Below, in pieces: positions 1 to 8,547 of a DNA stretch of 64,000 bases (position 1 is its first letter; the number at the start of each line of letters is the position of its first letter). The notes below the pieces were generated by a model. The model ran no database searches, was not told the origin of the DNA, and worked only from the letters and a program-made list of their open reading frames with translations. Position numbers and translations under genes: made by a program. This DNA is from DATGXB01 sp035298905 (GTDB lineage Bacteria > Cyanobacteriota > Cyanobacteriia > Cyanobacteriales > Nostocaceae), in the NCBI GenBank assembly GCA_035298905.1, contig DATGXQ010000467.1, positions 1 through 64,000 of the forward strand. The letters are read 5' to 3'.

Positions 1-293
1 TACTGTCTATTCCTTATTAGATCAGCATTCTGACCGGAGGCGGAGCGTCTGGAGGCTCCGCTTCTGACTCCTGACTCCTGAATTCTTACTTTAATCCTTG
101 ACTCGCATCTTCAACATCATTTTCTAATATGCCTAGTACAACAAGTCAAAAGTTAAAAGTTATGCATTAGGAAAAGATTTTCTAATAATCCTTTCAGACT
201 TTTGAGCCTGGTTGCTTATTTTCACCATGCTGCACTAGGTTTTTGACTTACTCCTTGGGGACTGGGAGTAGGAATTGAATTTTGCGCGACTAC
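1..293. other. Intergenic, no gene seen
   Basis: No convincing reading frame is visible. The stretch carries short GACTCCT direct repeats near 66-80, of the 7-bp tandem-repeat kind common in filamentous cyanobacteria, and is otherwise AT-rich spacer downstream of the DUF427 gene. Confidence 0.5.
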
Positions 294-788
294 TTACCAA
301 CCCCATGTTCCTGGTCCACCCTTAAAGGGTCCAACAATATCAGAAGTAATCCATCCCCCATAAAAATTTCCTGGTTGGGGTGTGACTAACTCATCATTTA
401 CATAACAAGCATCCATTAAACTGGGATAAAAAGCATAGTATTCCCGAATGGCTACAAAATTAGGACTGGGGTCAATATATCGCCAAGCGGCATAATTTAC
501 ATATTTATTATCTACGGATATATCATAGTATTGACTTAAACCTTTCCATTCGCACCAACTTTTTTTCTCTGTGGCTATTAAATGCTCTAATTTAATATCT
601 TCTGAGGGAATATAATAAAATGGAGGATGGCTAGTTTCTAAAACTCTTTTGGCTTGATTGGTTTCTGCTAAAACAATACCATTAAAAATCACTTTAATGT
701 GTTTATTGGTATCCTGTAAAATAGCGGGACGGGGATAATCCCAAACTGATTCTTGACCGGGTTGTGGTGGGATAGGATTTGGTCTCAT
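294..788 (-). CDS. DUF427 domain protein
   Basis: A 164-aa soluble protein of the DUF427 family, small beta-tent proteins of unknown biochemical role found in bacteria and fungi. Typical features seen are the N-terminal ESVWDYPRP stretch, the HIKVIFNGIVLAET strand with 'VxxxGxxxAeT' character, the PFYYIPSEDI motif and the central CEWKGLSQYYDI segment, followed by AAWRYIDPSP and FYPSLMDACYVND. The length matches single-domain members. The ATG at 788 is the natural N-terminus because homologues begin shortly before the VWDYPRP segment. A small possible ORF lies 32 bp upstream on the same strand. Family assignment is firm; no function is inferred. Confidence 0.9.
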   Translation of the reverse strand: MRPNPIPPQPGQESVWDYPRPAILQDTNKHIKVIFNGIVLAETNQAKRVLETSHPPFYYIPSEDIKLEHLIATEKKSWCEWKGLSQYYDISVDNKYVNYAAWRYIDPSPNFVAIREYYAFYPSLMDACYVNDELVTPQPGNFYGGWITSDIVGPFKGGPGTWGW

Positions 789-820
789 GGTTGGTAAATT
801 CCTGATTTAATAGTTATTGA

Positions 821-928
821 TTAGCGATTGTATAGGGCAGTCCAATTTTGTCCGTCTGTGTCGTATAGTCCAAGTGCAGGTACTTCAACCAGTCCAATTG
901 TTAGAGCTTTGTCTGTTAGTAATACCAT
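821..928 (-). CDS. Possible 35-aa small ORF
   Basis: A short frame encoding 35 residues that starts MVLLTDKALTIGLVEVPALG and ends in TALYNR. The ATG at 928 is preceded by GGAGG four bases upstream on the minus strand, a strong though rather close ribosome binding site. It lies 32 bp upstream of the DUF427 gene and could be co-transcribed. I do not recognise the peptide. It has no transmembrane stretch or cysteines. It may be a genuine small protein, a leader peptide or a chance frame; only the RBS supports it. Confidence 0.3.
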   Translation of the reverse strand: MVLLTDKALTIGLVEVPALGLYDTDGQNWTALYNR

Positions 929-1010
929 AAAACCTCCATAAAGATAGATATTTTTGCCGTTTTATTACTGACTGATTCGTTAACTTTAGGGACTTTTACA
1001 GTTAATAATA

Positions 1011-1138
1011 GATGACTGGGCGTTGCTGATTTTAGGGATGAAAATTATTTTGCATACATTCCAAAACTTTGTAGAGACGTTCCATGTAACGTCTCTACAT
1101 TCCAAAATTATACACCAATTCAGCAACGCCGATGACTG
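1011..1138. mobile_element. 112-bp MITE with 8-bp target duplication
   Basis: The element spans 1019-1130 and has 11-bp perfect terminal inverted repeats, GGCGTTGCTGA at the left and TCAGCAACGCC at the right. It is flanked by the direct repeat GATGACTG (1011-1018 and 1131-1138), which reads as a target-site duplication. Inside is a second perfect palindrome, GTAGAGACGTT / AACGTCTCTAC with loop CCATGT, near 1070-1098. There is no coding capacity, so it would be mobilised by a transposase in trans. The terminal repeat resembles repeats common in Nostoc-type genomes. The transposase family cannot be assigned here. Confidence 0.75.
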
Positions 1139-1147
1139 AACAGCTAC

Positions 1148-2266
1148 TCAATTATTAATAGAATTGCGACTCTGTTTATATGTGTCCATGTCTACTTCTA
1201 AATTGATACAGAGGAAATCGATTCCCTCATGCTCCAATAGTTCTAGTATTGCGATGTTTAAATTTTTCTCTGCTTCAAAGTAAAGATTATCATCGTTGAC
1301 AAAAGCCATAATCTCAATGACACGGGCATTTTGTTCAATTTGTTTGAATCGGACTGTACAGGATGGAGAAAAGCCCGGAATAGATTTAGGTAGCTCTTGA
1401 ATGCCATTACAAATTCTGGCAGTTTGCTGTGCGGTAATACCGTCAATTTTGAGAGTTAAATTAATGCCCCATTTTAACTCATCACCAGGATTTTGTGACC
1501 AGTTTTCTACAATTCCACTAATCATTAGAGAATTAGGCATTTTCTTAATCGCACCCCATTTAACTAGGTGCAGTGTGGTGGTTCTAAATCCCACATTTAG
1601 GACTTGAGCAAAACCATCTATTCCTGATACTCCGATCCAGTCACCTTCTTTGTAGAGTTTATCGGAGTAGATAATTAGTGTACAAAACCAGTCATAGACA
1701 ATATCTTTGAACAGTAACCCTAAAGTGATACCAGCACCACCTAGTAAACCTACCAATGCAGCAGCCGATTGTCCTAAAAATAATTCACTGACTTTGATTG
1801 TGAGGATAATAATTGCTGCCGATTGAAAAATCTTTGGCATCAAGGGACGGAGTAATTCATCAAGCTCTGTTTCTGTGTGCAGAACTATGTTAGCAATTAT
1901 CTGTCCTAAGATAGATGATCCCCGGTAAACAACATAGGCAACGATGAAGATTACTATTAAGTTGAGTGTCCTGCCGATCGCGTCACTGAGTTGAGATCCT
2001 AAGTCATCTGCCAAAATGACTTTTACTAGCCACAATCCACCAATCAGAATTAGCCAGCTTAAGGAGGGTTTGACAATTGCAACTAACTCATCATCTAGTT
2101 TGCTTTCGGTTTTTTTAGTGAAGCTCTCGATGGTTTTGACAATGGCTGTAACAATGAACCTTCTTAATGTTTGCGTTAAAGTAAGAATGACGATTACTGC
2201 TATTATTTTGGCAATGGGAAAGCCCGAATAATTAAAAGTTTTGATTGTGTTCAAAATTGCTTCCAT
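1148..2266 (-). CDS. MscS-family mechanosensitive channel
   Basis: A 372-aa membrane protein of the small-conductance mechanosensitive channel family, which releases solutes on hypo-osmotic shock. Hydrophobic helices lie near residues 18-35, 68-86, 97-120 and 145-165. The pore-lining TM3-like helix is rich in Ala and Gly (AAALVGLLGGAGITLGLLFKD), followed by the beta domain (EGDWIGVSGIDGFAQVLNVGFRTT) and a mixed C-terminal domain. The N-terminal extension gives about four predicted helices, more than the three of E. coli MscS. It is transcribed alone; a MITE sits just beyond its 3' end. The specific paralogue and conducted solutes cannot be stated. Confidence 0.9.
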   Translation of the reverse strand: MEAILNTIKTFNYSGFPIAKIIAVIVILTLTQTLRRFIVTAIVKTIESFTKKTESKLDDELVAIVKPSLSWLILIGGLWLVKVILADDLGSQLSDAIGRTLNLIVIFIVAYVVYRGSSILGQIIANIVLHTETELDELLRPLMPKIFQSAAIIILTIKVSELFLGQSAAALVGLLGGAGITLGLLFKDIVYDWFCTLIIYSDKLYKEGDWIGVSGIDGFAQVLNVGFRTTTLHLVKWGAIKKMPNSLMISGIVENWSQNPGDELKWGINLTLKIDGITAQQTARICNGIQELPKSIPGFSPSCTVRFKQIEQNARVIEIMAFVNDDNLYFEAEKNLNIAILELLEHEGIDFLCINLEVDMDTYKQSRNSINN

Positions 2267-2564
2267 AGTAGCCCTGAAACTAAAAAACTAAATAGAGTTT
2301 TTGGACGGAATAAGACAAGTGGGTTATACCAATTCAAAAGTCAAAATTCAAAAGTCAAAATTCAAAATTAAGGAAGCTAGATTTAATCTAGATTTTATGG
2401 TTTGAATCTGTTGCTGGATTTTGAAGTATTAGTATTAGACATTTCCAAAAAAAAATTAAATATGTTTGTGTTAGAACTTTTAAATTCTTGTTTGGAGATG
2501 CCTATTGAGAAAGAATTAACCCAACTTACTGCTGAGTATCTGTCCAAGTTTTTACTGAAAAGCC
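2267..2564. other. Intergenic, repeats and a weak ORF
   Basis: Between the MscS start and the phytochelatin-synthase-like stop are AAATTCAAAAGTC-type short repeats near 2333-2368. A plus-strand frame from a TTG at 2402 runs into the neighbouring gene on the other strand and ends at 2707. It has no ribosome binding site and no recognisable family, so it is not called as a gene. The region should contain the MscS promoter. Confidence 0.45.
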
Positions 2565-3128
2565 TTAGTCGTTATTTTTTCGCAGAACAATCATACCACG
2601 AGAGCGATCGCAAGCAGAATCTTTATCGACACAGGCTTTGTACATCCTTTCTACAGGACACTTCCAGAAGCGAGTGTATCGCTTGGGATTGGTATCTGCG
2701 ACAGTGATTTCTTGAGAACTAGGGTTATAGTCTGCTAGAAGGGAAAAGTGTCCTCCTTCTAGATTGGGGTTATTGTGAGCAATTTTAGTATTGAAGTTGA
2801 GAATGTGAATATCATTCGGATCGGAAACTGCTTTTTCTACAATCTCAATAAATTTGTCCATCGTCATGGATGGATTGTCGAAATATTCTAGTTCAACAGT
2901 GAGTGGTAAGCCGGCTTTCTCGACATACTTCACACAGGTGTCGTATGTCTCTGCTAAGGTCATACCATCATCTAAAACTGACGCAATAGGTAATTTCGTG
3001 ATGTAGAAAATATCATCAACTGTGATTGGAAAGCCTAATGTAGTAATAGCATAGGCAAGTGCTGTAACATTACAACAACGAATTGGTTGTTGAAATTCTG
3101 TCATCTGAATATTTTCAAAATCTTTCAT
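2565..3128 (-). CDS. Phytochelatin-synthase-like cysteine peptidase
   Basis: A 187-aa protein related to the catalytic domain of phytochelatin synthase, a papain-like enzyme that cleaves or transpeptidates glutathione. The triad is visible: Cys19 in RCCNVTALA (aligning with the CGLxSL motif of PCS), His127 in GGHFSLLADYN, and Asp145 in TVADTNPKRY. It lacks the C-terminal domain of plant enzymes and any obvious signal peptide. Prokaryotic relatives mostly hydrolyse glutathione or its conjugates rather than making long phytochelatins. It is monocistronic, upstream of the MscS gene and downstream of the ergothioneine genes, so a thiol-metabolism neighbourhood is possible. The true substrate is unknown; Cys18 next to the nucleophile is unusual. 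Confidence 0.75.
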   Translation of the reverse strand: MKDFENIQMTEFQQPIRCCNVTALAYAITTLGFPITVDDIFYITKLPIASVLDDGMTLAETYDTCVKYVEKAGLPLTVELEYFDNPSMTMDKFIEIVEKAVSDPNDIHILNFNTKIAHNNPNLEGGHFSLLADYNPSSQEITVADTNPKRYTRFWKCPVERMYKACVDKDSACDRSRGMIVLRKNND

Positions 3129-3368
3129 GACTGAGCTCCAATTCTTAAACCCAATGATATGGTTAAATTTTGTTTGAGTTTTATTTTTCTCCAGAATTAA
3201 ATATATATGATTTATATTTGATTTTCAATTACTCGCTTATTTAAGATTTTTATAGATGTTTTTTTACCCGTCAACTAAAATTGAATAAACTTTTTAATTT
3301 GATATAAAAAGTAATTGGAAAAAACAAAAAATTAATTGTTTAATGGTGTGGTTTACATTAGCGTATTT

Positions 3369-3409
3369 TAACGCACCATTATCTGACAATACAGTTTAAC
3401 GGTGCGTTA
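3369..3409. repeat. Inverted repeat (TAACGCACC hairpin)
   Basis: Perfect 9-bp arms TAACGCACC (3369-3377) and GGTGCGTTA (3401-3409) enclose a 23-bp loop. The flanking sequence is weakly symmetrical (ATTAG / CTAAT), like a degenerate MITE. The surrounding 3129-3461 spacer has no gene; it should hold the promoter of the phytochelatin-synthase-like gene and the end of the egtD transcript. Confidence 0.6.
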
Positions 3410-3461
3410 TGCTGTCACTAATATAACCTATAAAAAAGGATATTTTTTAATTGCAAATCTC

Positions 3462-4436
3462 TTAGGCTTGGCACAAAATTAGCCCAAACCATTGTTGAGG
3501 ATCTGTCCATGCTTTCACAGTTTTAAGTCCTTGTGTCGATAGTTGTTTTTGCATGGCGGCTAAATCGAATTTGCGAGAAATTTCGGTCAAAATACTTTCT
3601 CCAGCTTGAAACGAAACCTGTAAATTAAGGATATCTAAAGTTATACTATGATCTTTTTGACAATGCAAATACATTTCAATTTGTGCTTCGCTTTGATTAT
3701 AAATTGCTTGATGAGTAAATAAATTCAGGTCAAAATTTCCTTGAAAACGCCAATTTAAGTGGGAGAGCATATTCAAATTAAAGGCAGCCGTTACTCCCTG
3801 ACTGTCGTTATAAGCTGGTTCTAAAATTTCTTGAGGTTTTTGTAAATCAATACCAATTAGAAAGTAATCTCCTGGTTTTAAAGTGTCAGCAATTTCGCTT
3901 AAAAATTGGCTGGTTTCTTGTGTTGTAAAATTACCCAAGGAACTGCCCAAGAAAAAAAACATTTGCGGTTGTGAGGAAGTTAATTTTAAATGAGCCAAGG
4001 CTTGTTGATAAGTTCCTATTAATCCGTGAATAGATAAATTAGGATATTGTTTTTGTAGTTGTAATACACTGGTTTTAAGTATTCCTCCACTAATATCAAT
4101 GGGGATATATTTACATGATTTATTATTTTTCTGATAAGCATCTAATAAAATGCGGGTTTTGGTAGAACTACCGCTACCTAATTCTATTAGTTCACAGTTA
4201 CCTGTAATTTGAGCAATTTCAGGAGCATATTGACTCAAGATTGAAGCTTCTGTACGTGTGGGATAATATTCAGGTAGCTCACAGATTTGTTCAAATAGTT
4301 CAGAACCGCGATCATCATAAAAATATTTGGGGGGTAAAGTCTTGGGATTTTGGGTTAATCCTTGAATGACATCTTCACCATTGTTGTTTAATTCTTGATA
4401 GTGGTGGTCAAGGATGGTTAAGGGGTAGAGTAACAT
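3462..4436 (-). CDS. egtD: L-histidine N-alpha-methyltransferase EgtD
   Basis: A 324-aa SAM-dependent methyltransferase that converts histidine to hercynine (trimethylhistidine), the first step of ergothioneine synthesis. The EgtD signature is clear: the N-terminal TLPPKYFYDDRGSELFEQI segment with LPEYYPTRTEASIL, then the SAM-binding loop ELIELGSGSSTKTR at about 83-95, the IPIDIS acidic strand, and FFFLGSSLGNF. The length matches EgtD. It lies directly downstream of the sulfoxide synthase gene on the same strand with an 86-bp gap, so both are probably one transcript. The start at 4436 gives a normal N-terminus. Function is assigned with high confidence from family and context. Confidence 0.93.
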   Translation of the reverse strand: MLLYPLTILDHHYQELNNNGEDVIQGLTQNPKTLPPKYFYDDRGSELFEQICELPEYYPTRTEASILSQYAPEIAQITGNCELIELGSGSSTKTRILLDAYQKNNKSCKYIPIDISGGILKTSVLQLQKQYPNLSIHGLIGTYQQALAHLKLTSSQPQMFFFLGSSLGNFTTQETSQFLSEIADTLKPGDYFLIGIDLQKPQEILEPAYNDSQGVTAAFNLNMLSHLNWRFQGNFDLNLFTHQAIYNQSEAQIEMYLHCQKDHSITLDILNLQVSFQAGESILTEISRKFDLAAMQKQLSTQGLKTVKAWTDPQQWFGLILCQA

Positions 4437-4522
4437 TTTAAATTTCTCCTATTTTCTATTTTCTGTCGGCAATTTATCTTTTTGTTAGTTAAGTTTTGGA
4501 GTCATAACTCCTGACAATTTAA

Positions 4523-5878
4523 TTACACAGAGTTTAAATCCTGAGCAATTCTAAAACCTACATGTTGATAAAAGTAAGGACGGAACCAATTACGATAGGT
4601 TGGTAAGGCCATTGAGCCATTACTAGCCCAAGAACCACCGAGCATCATTTGATGTTTGTTGTCAAAAAATGGTGCAGCGTGGTCTTTGTATAGTGGATGG
4701 GGTTTAAATCCTGGTAAGGGTTTAAAAGTTTCTCCTAGCCATTCCCAAACATTTCCTCTAAGCTCATAAAGACCGGAAATGTTGGCTGGTTTAAACATTC
4801 CTACTGGGTTAGGAGAAATATATTTTAAGTTGAGATTATAGTTAGTTGATAAGGGATTATTTTCGGAGGTAAGTAAGGCTTGATGCCATTCGGCTTCACT
4901 CATTAAACGAGTTTTTTTACCTTTCCAACGACAAAAGGCGATCGCTTCGTAATAGTTGACCTCTACAGGCCAATCTAGGGGTAAGTCTATTTCGTCAAAT
5001 GTAGCTCGATAGCGGTAGCCATTGGGAACAGGTAGCCAAAATTTGGGATGTTCTACATTGTATAGTTGTTTCCATTTCCCAGCCTCAGTATCCCAATAGT
5101 CTGAGTTGTGATAGCCATCTGCTTGAACAAACTCTAAAAATTCTCCATTTGTGACGAGATACTGACTCGCTAAAAAGGGTTTTACTTCGACTGGGAGATG
5201 ACCATATTCACAATCCCAACCATAAGTTAAATCATTCTGGGGTTTTCCCAATTTAACTACACCACCAGAAACTTCCCGCATTTTATTATTAGGAATCTCA
5301 CCATTAGTTGGTGCATAATTCCATCCTTGGGGTCGCTTTAATTTCTCCACAGGTAATTGACGCAGTAGCATAGAGGAGGTTTCAAAATGTACGCGACTGT
5401 GTTCAATTCCCATTAATAAAGCCCAGTAGGGATGATGTTGATCAATGGGAAGATTCAGGGGAGTTTGTTGAATAATAGATGTAATTTCTTCTCTAACTTG
5501 ATCCCGATATTTCCAAACTTTTTCTACATCAGGCCAGTTAATACCCTGCATAGCTGCGTCGAGTTCTGCTGGTGTTTCTGGATCAACTCCGACAGCAAAC
5601 AGAGTTTCATATTGGGGATTAATTCGATTTTTGATTAAACCAACATTAATTAATTTGTTGATATAAAAAACAGCCGTGTGACCAAGATAAAAAATTAGTC
5701 GGTTTCTTAAAGGATCAGGGCTAAGATAGAAAGTTTCTTCCCCGACCACGCTTTTCATGAGCGTTTCTTCCAAATCCCAAGAGTTTTGGAAGTAATTTAG
5801 CAGAGTTTTTTGACTGCAATCACTGAGTCTGGGGACTGAAGCAGATTGCAGTCTATCGATTGTTGGTAATATAACCAT
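4523..5878 (-). CDS. egtB: Sulfoxide synthase, OvoA-lineage EgtB
   Basis: A 451-aa non-haem iron enzyme forming the C-S bond between a histidine derivative and a thiol. The N-terminal DinB-like domain carries the iron ligands His67 (YLGHTA) and His160/His164 in the HxxxHxE motif of GIEHSRVHFET. The C-terminal FGE-sulfatase domain ends with GNVWEWLGE, MMLGGSWASNG and YFYQHVGFR. The N-terminal sequence (DPLRNRLIFYLGHTAVF, INPQYETLFAVGVDPET) is of the OvoA type rather than mycobacterial EgtB, but the C-terminal methyltransferase domain of OvoA is absent. With egtD immediately downstream, the likely product is hercynylcysteine sulfoxide. Some cyanobacteria are known to have recruited an OvoA-type enzyme for ergothioneine, which fits. 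No egtE lyase is adjacent. Confidence 0.88.
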   Translation of the reverse strand: MVILPTIDRLQSASVPRLSDCSQKTLLNYFQNSWDLEETLMKSVVGEETFYLSPDPLRNRLIFYLGHTAVFYINKLINVGLIKNRINPQYETLFAVGVDPETPAELDAAMQGINWPDVEKVWKYRDQVREEITSIIQQTPLNLPIDQHHPYWALLMGIEHSRVHFETSSMLLRQLPVEKLKRPQGWNYAPTNGEIPNNKMREVSGGVVKLGKPQNDLTYGWDCEYGHLPVEVKPFLASQYLVTNGEFLEFVQADGYHNSDYWDTEAGKWKQLYNVEHPKFWLPVPNGYRYRATFDEIDLPLDWPVEVNYYEAIAFCRWKGKKTRLMSEAEWHQALLTSENNPLSTNYNLNLKYISPNPVGMFKPANISGLYELRGNVWEWLGETFKPLPGFKPHPLYKDHAAPFFDNKHQMMLGGSWASNGSMALPTYRNWFRPYFYQHVGFRIAQDLNSV

Positions 5879-6133
5879 GAACTGAATTAAGATACTAAAT
5901 AGGCGATCGCAATTTCTTGCTTAACTTTTTTTACCGTATATTGGTAGCATTTGAAAGATTTTAACTGAAATTTAACAAATCGAGCTAAAATTTGCGAATC
6001 AAGTTAGGACAAGTATCCCAATATTCAATTGACATTAAGCATCTTAATTTGTAGTATGCTAAATATTGCAACACTATTATTGTTTATACTTTTAATTTCA
6101 GGGAAAATATAATTAATTTTCCCTTTTGAATGC

Positions 6134-7144
6134 TTACATCTGAATTACGACCTTTCCGAAATGAGAACCGCTTTTTAAGTAACTATAAGCTGCTTGTGCT
6201 GCTGCAAAAGGAAATACTTTGTCAATAATTGGTTTTAATTGATGTTGATAGATTGTCTGATTCATGGCTTCAAACATTTCTCGACTACCAACATAGATGC
6301 CTTGTATTGTTAAACTTTTAAATAGTATTGGTAAGGGGTCAATTTTTTCATTTTTACCTGTAAGTACACCAATTAAACTAATACGTCCACCCAGACGAAC
6401 AGCTTGCAGTGATTTGGGTAAAGTTCCCGCACCACCAACTTCAACTACATGATCTACACCGACGCGATTAGTTAATTGATAAACTTGTTTTTCCCAATCT
6501 GGATTTTTTTGATAATTAATAATTTCATCAGCACCCAATTGTTGAGCATGGGCTAATTTTTCATCACTGCTAGAAGTGATTATCACTTTAGCTCCATAAA
6601 TTTTAGCAAACTGTAAAGCGAAAATGGAAACGCCACCTGTACCAAGTAATAATACAGTTTCACCTGCTTGTAAATTGCCTTTTGTGATTAAACCATGCCA
6701 AGCTGTTAAAGCTGCACAGGGTAAAGTTGCACCTTCAATGTAGGATAAATGTTCAGGTAATTTGACTAATCCATCTTGATGTAAAATCACATATTCTGCT
6801 AACATTCCATCAATATTACCACCTAAATCAGATTGCATTTTTTCTCTGGTTAAATTGCCATAAATCCAATCTTGAAAAAAGATTCCTGCGACGCGATCGC
6901 CTACTTTTACCCTTGTCACCCCTTCCCCTACCGCTACCACTTCCCCCGCACCGTCAGAGGTGGGAATGACGGGATATTTTTGTGATGCACCATAAGCACC
7001 CTCAGCAACTAAGATGTCACGGTAATTTAAAGACACAGCATGAACCTTAATTAAAACTTGATTAATGCTGGGTTGTAGTTGGGGGCGATCGCTTAATTTT
7101 AAAGCTTCAATCCCAGTGTTATTTTGAATTTCGTAAACTTTCAT
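6134..7144 (-). CDS. Zinc-independent MDR oxidoreductase
   Basis: A 336-aa NAD(P)-dependent medium-chain dehydrogenase/reductase related to quinone oxidoreductases and zinc-free alcohol dehydrogenases. The N-terminal GroES-like domain contains LNYRDILVAEGAYG, VIPTSDGAGEVVAVGEGV and VGDRVAG. The Rossmann domain contains LLLGTGGVSIFALQFAK, with IITSSSDEKLAHAQQLGAD. It lacks the GHE-type zinc site and structural zinc cysteines of classical alcohol dehydrogenases. ATG 7144 gives MKVYEIQ, a typical start for this subgroup. It is flanked by same-strand genes with gaps over 200 bp, so probably has its own promoter. The substrate cannot be inferred. Confidence 0.88.
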   Translation of the reverse strand: MKVYEIQNNTGIEALKLSDRPQLQPSINQVLIKVHAVSLNYRDILVAEGAYGASQKYPVIPTSDGAGEVVAVGEGVTRVKVGDRVAGIFFQDWIYGNLTREKMQSDLGGNIDGMLAEYVILHQDGLVKLPEHLSYIEGATLPCAALTAWHGLITKGNLQAGETVLLLGTGGVSIFALQFAKIYGAKVIITSSSDEKLAHAQQLGADEIINYQKNPDWEKQVYQLTNRVGVDHVVEVGGAGTLPKSLQAVRLGGRISLIGVLTGKNEKIDPLPILFKSLTIQGIYVGSREMFEAMNQTIYQHQLKPIIDKVFPFAAAQAAYSYLKSGSHFGKVVIQM

Positions 7145-7318
7145 GAGAAATCACCTGATCAGAGACATCAAATAAATTATCCCCAATTAAAAATTGGTAA
7201 TTTAACATTTGTCGGATTTTTTCGGTTTTCAGAAAGTTGGCATTTTTAGTGAATTAGTGTAAGCTATCAGTTTGACAATTTGCACGATACATTTAGCCAC
7301 AATACTTATTGTAACTCG

Positions 7319-7350
7319 TTTTTTAATTTTTAATTTTTAATTTTTAATTT
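7319..7350. repeat. Heptamer tandem repeat (TTTTTAA)
   Basis: Four and a half copies of a 7-bp unit lie just beyond the stop codon of the AAA-type gene. This is a short tandemly repeated repetitive sequence of the kind scattered through intergenic DNA in filamentous cyanobacteria. The array is too simple to be CRISPR. Confidence 0.8.
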
Positions 7351-7355
7351 CTTTG

Positions 7356-8477
7356 TTAACTCAATCTTTGCCGTAACCACAAAGCTAGTAAAGGTAGGGC
7401 TAATTTGTAACCTTGTTCAGCACCATAAATTAAGCCTTTGTGTTGTAAACCGGTTAAAGCACCTTGTAAACTACCACCTCTAGAAAGTCCATGTTTTTGA
7501 ATGTATTCTTTACTTTGCGGTTTGTCTGTAGGGTCAAGAGCTAAACATTCTAATAAGTGTACCTGATTTGCTGGTAATAACATCAGTAATGATTCATAGG
7601 TCATCGCTAAATCTTTTAACAGCTCTTCTATTGCTGGCTGTACTTCTTGTTCAGTAATTAACTCATCACTACGATGCAAAGTTGATAAGCGGCGAATTAA
7701 TGCCATTGCATCACCAATATGCCCTTGTACAGCATCTAAAAATAGAGGTAATGCTTGAGAACGTGAATCAAATTTTAGTCCTTGGATCTGTAAAACTTCC
7801 CTAGACCATAATGCTAAAACATCTCTAGGCAGGGGAGATAATTGGATAATTTCTAAGGGATAATTTATCTCATCTGTTTGTTGGCTACTCTCAGCAATTG
7901 TGGCAATTAAGACATAACTAACTTGTGGGTGTGCTTTTACTTCTCGTCTAAATGTTGCTTCCCATAAACCAGGACGATCCCAAGAACGAATGTGAGGAAA
8001 ACTTTGCAAAATCAGCACTATTCGTCGGTTTAAATCCACAGCTATAGTTTGCAGCAAATTCAGTAAAAGTTCAAATGCTTGCCATAATTGTTTTGCGCTC
8101 AAAGAACGTAATAATTTGAGTTTGCTTTCTGAAGAAAAAGTAAAAAATTCAGTAGCATTTTTTTCTACCCAATCTTGTATTGCTGTTGGTTGCCAGTTTT
8201 GACTAATTGCATCTGCTAATAATTGGACAAATCGCGCTGCATCTGTAGCACGGATACAGTCGATTTCTAAAATCACCGCCCCAACTTCCTGCGCTGCATT
8301 CCGTACAAGGGTACGTCTGCCGCTACCAGGTACACCTGTAATTAGCAAGTCTCCATCTTCAGCCAGCACCTTTACAATGCGTTGAAATTCTCCTGAGCGG
8401 CCAATTAATTCTAAGGGAGTGGACAGATCCAAAAGCATAAACCATTGGGGGTAACTATGGTGAGCATTAGAACTCAT
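7356..8477 (-). CDS. Orc1/Cdc6-like AAA-type ATPase, uncharacterised
   Basis: A 373-aa protein with an N-terminal P-loop at about residues 48-56 (GVPGSGRRT), preceded by the ELIGRSGEFQRI segment typical of STAND/Orc-like ATPases that begin 'h-GR-E'. The strand expected to form Walker B (RRIVLILQSF, about 152-161) ends without acidic residues, so hydrolysis may be weak or absent. The C-terminal part (LLECLALDPTDKPQSKEYI, ALTGLQHKGLIYG) looks like a winged-helix domain. It is divergent from the P-type ATPase gene with only 70 bp between start codons, so they share a control region. The role is unknown; regulatory DNA binding is one possibility. Confidence 0.75.
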   Translation of the reverse strand: MSSNAHHSYPQWFMLLDLSTPLELIGRSGEFQRIVKVLAEDGDLLITGVPGSGRRTLVRNAAQEVGAVILEIDCIRATDAARFVQLLADAISQNWQPTAIQDWVEKNATEFFTFSSESKLKLLRSLSAKQLWQAFELLLNLLQTIAVDLNRRIVLILQSFPHIRSWDRPGLWEATFRREVKAHPQVSYVLIATIAESSQQTDEINYPLEIIQLSPLPRDVLALWSREVLQIQGLKFDSRSQALPLFLDAVQGHIGDAMALIRRLSTLHRSDELITEQEVQPAIEELLKDLAMTYESLLMLLPANQVHLLECLALDPTDKPQSKEYIQKHGLSRGGSLQGALTGLQHKGLIYGAEQGYKLALPLLALWLRQRLS

Positions 8478-8547
8478 TAGTGTTGTTTACGATATAGCAC
8501 TAACTAATCGTGCTATACCAGATTTAACACTCTATGAAAGATAGAAT

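Noticed and set aside
2402..2707. 101-codon plus-strand frame from a TTG
   Set aside because: It overlaps the 3' end of the well-supported phytochelatin-synthase-like gene, has no RBS and no recognisable domain.
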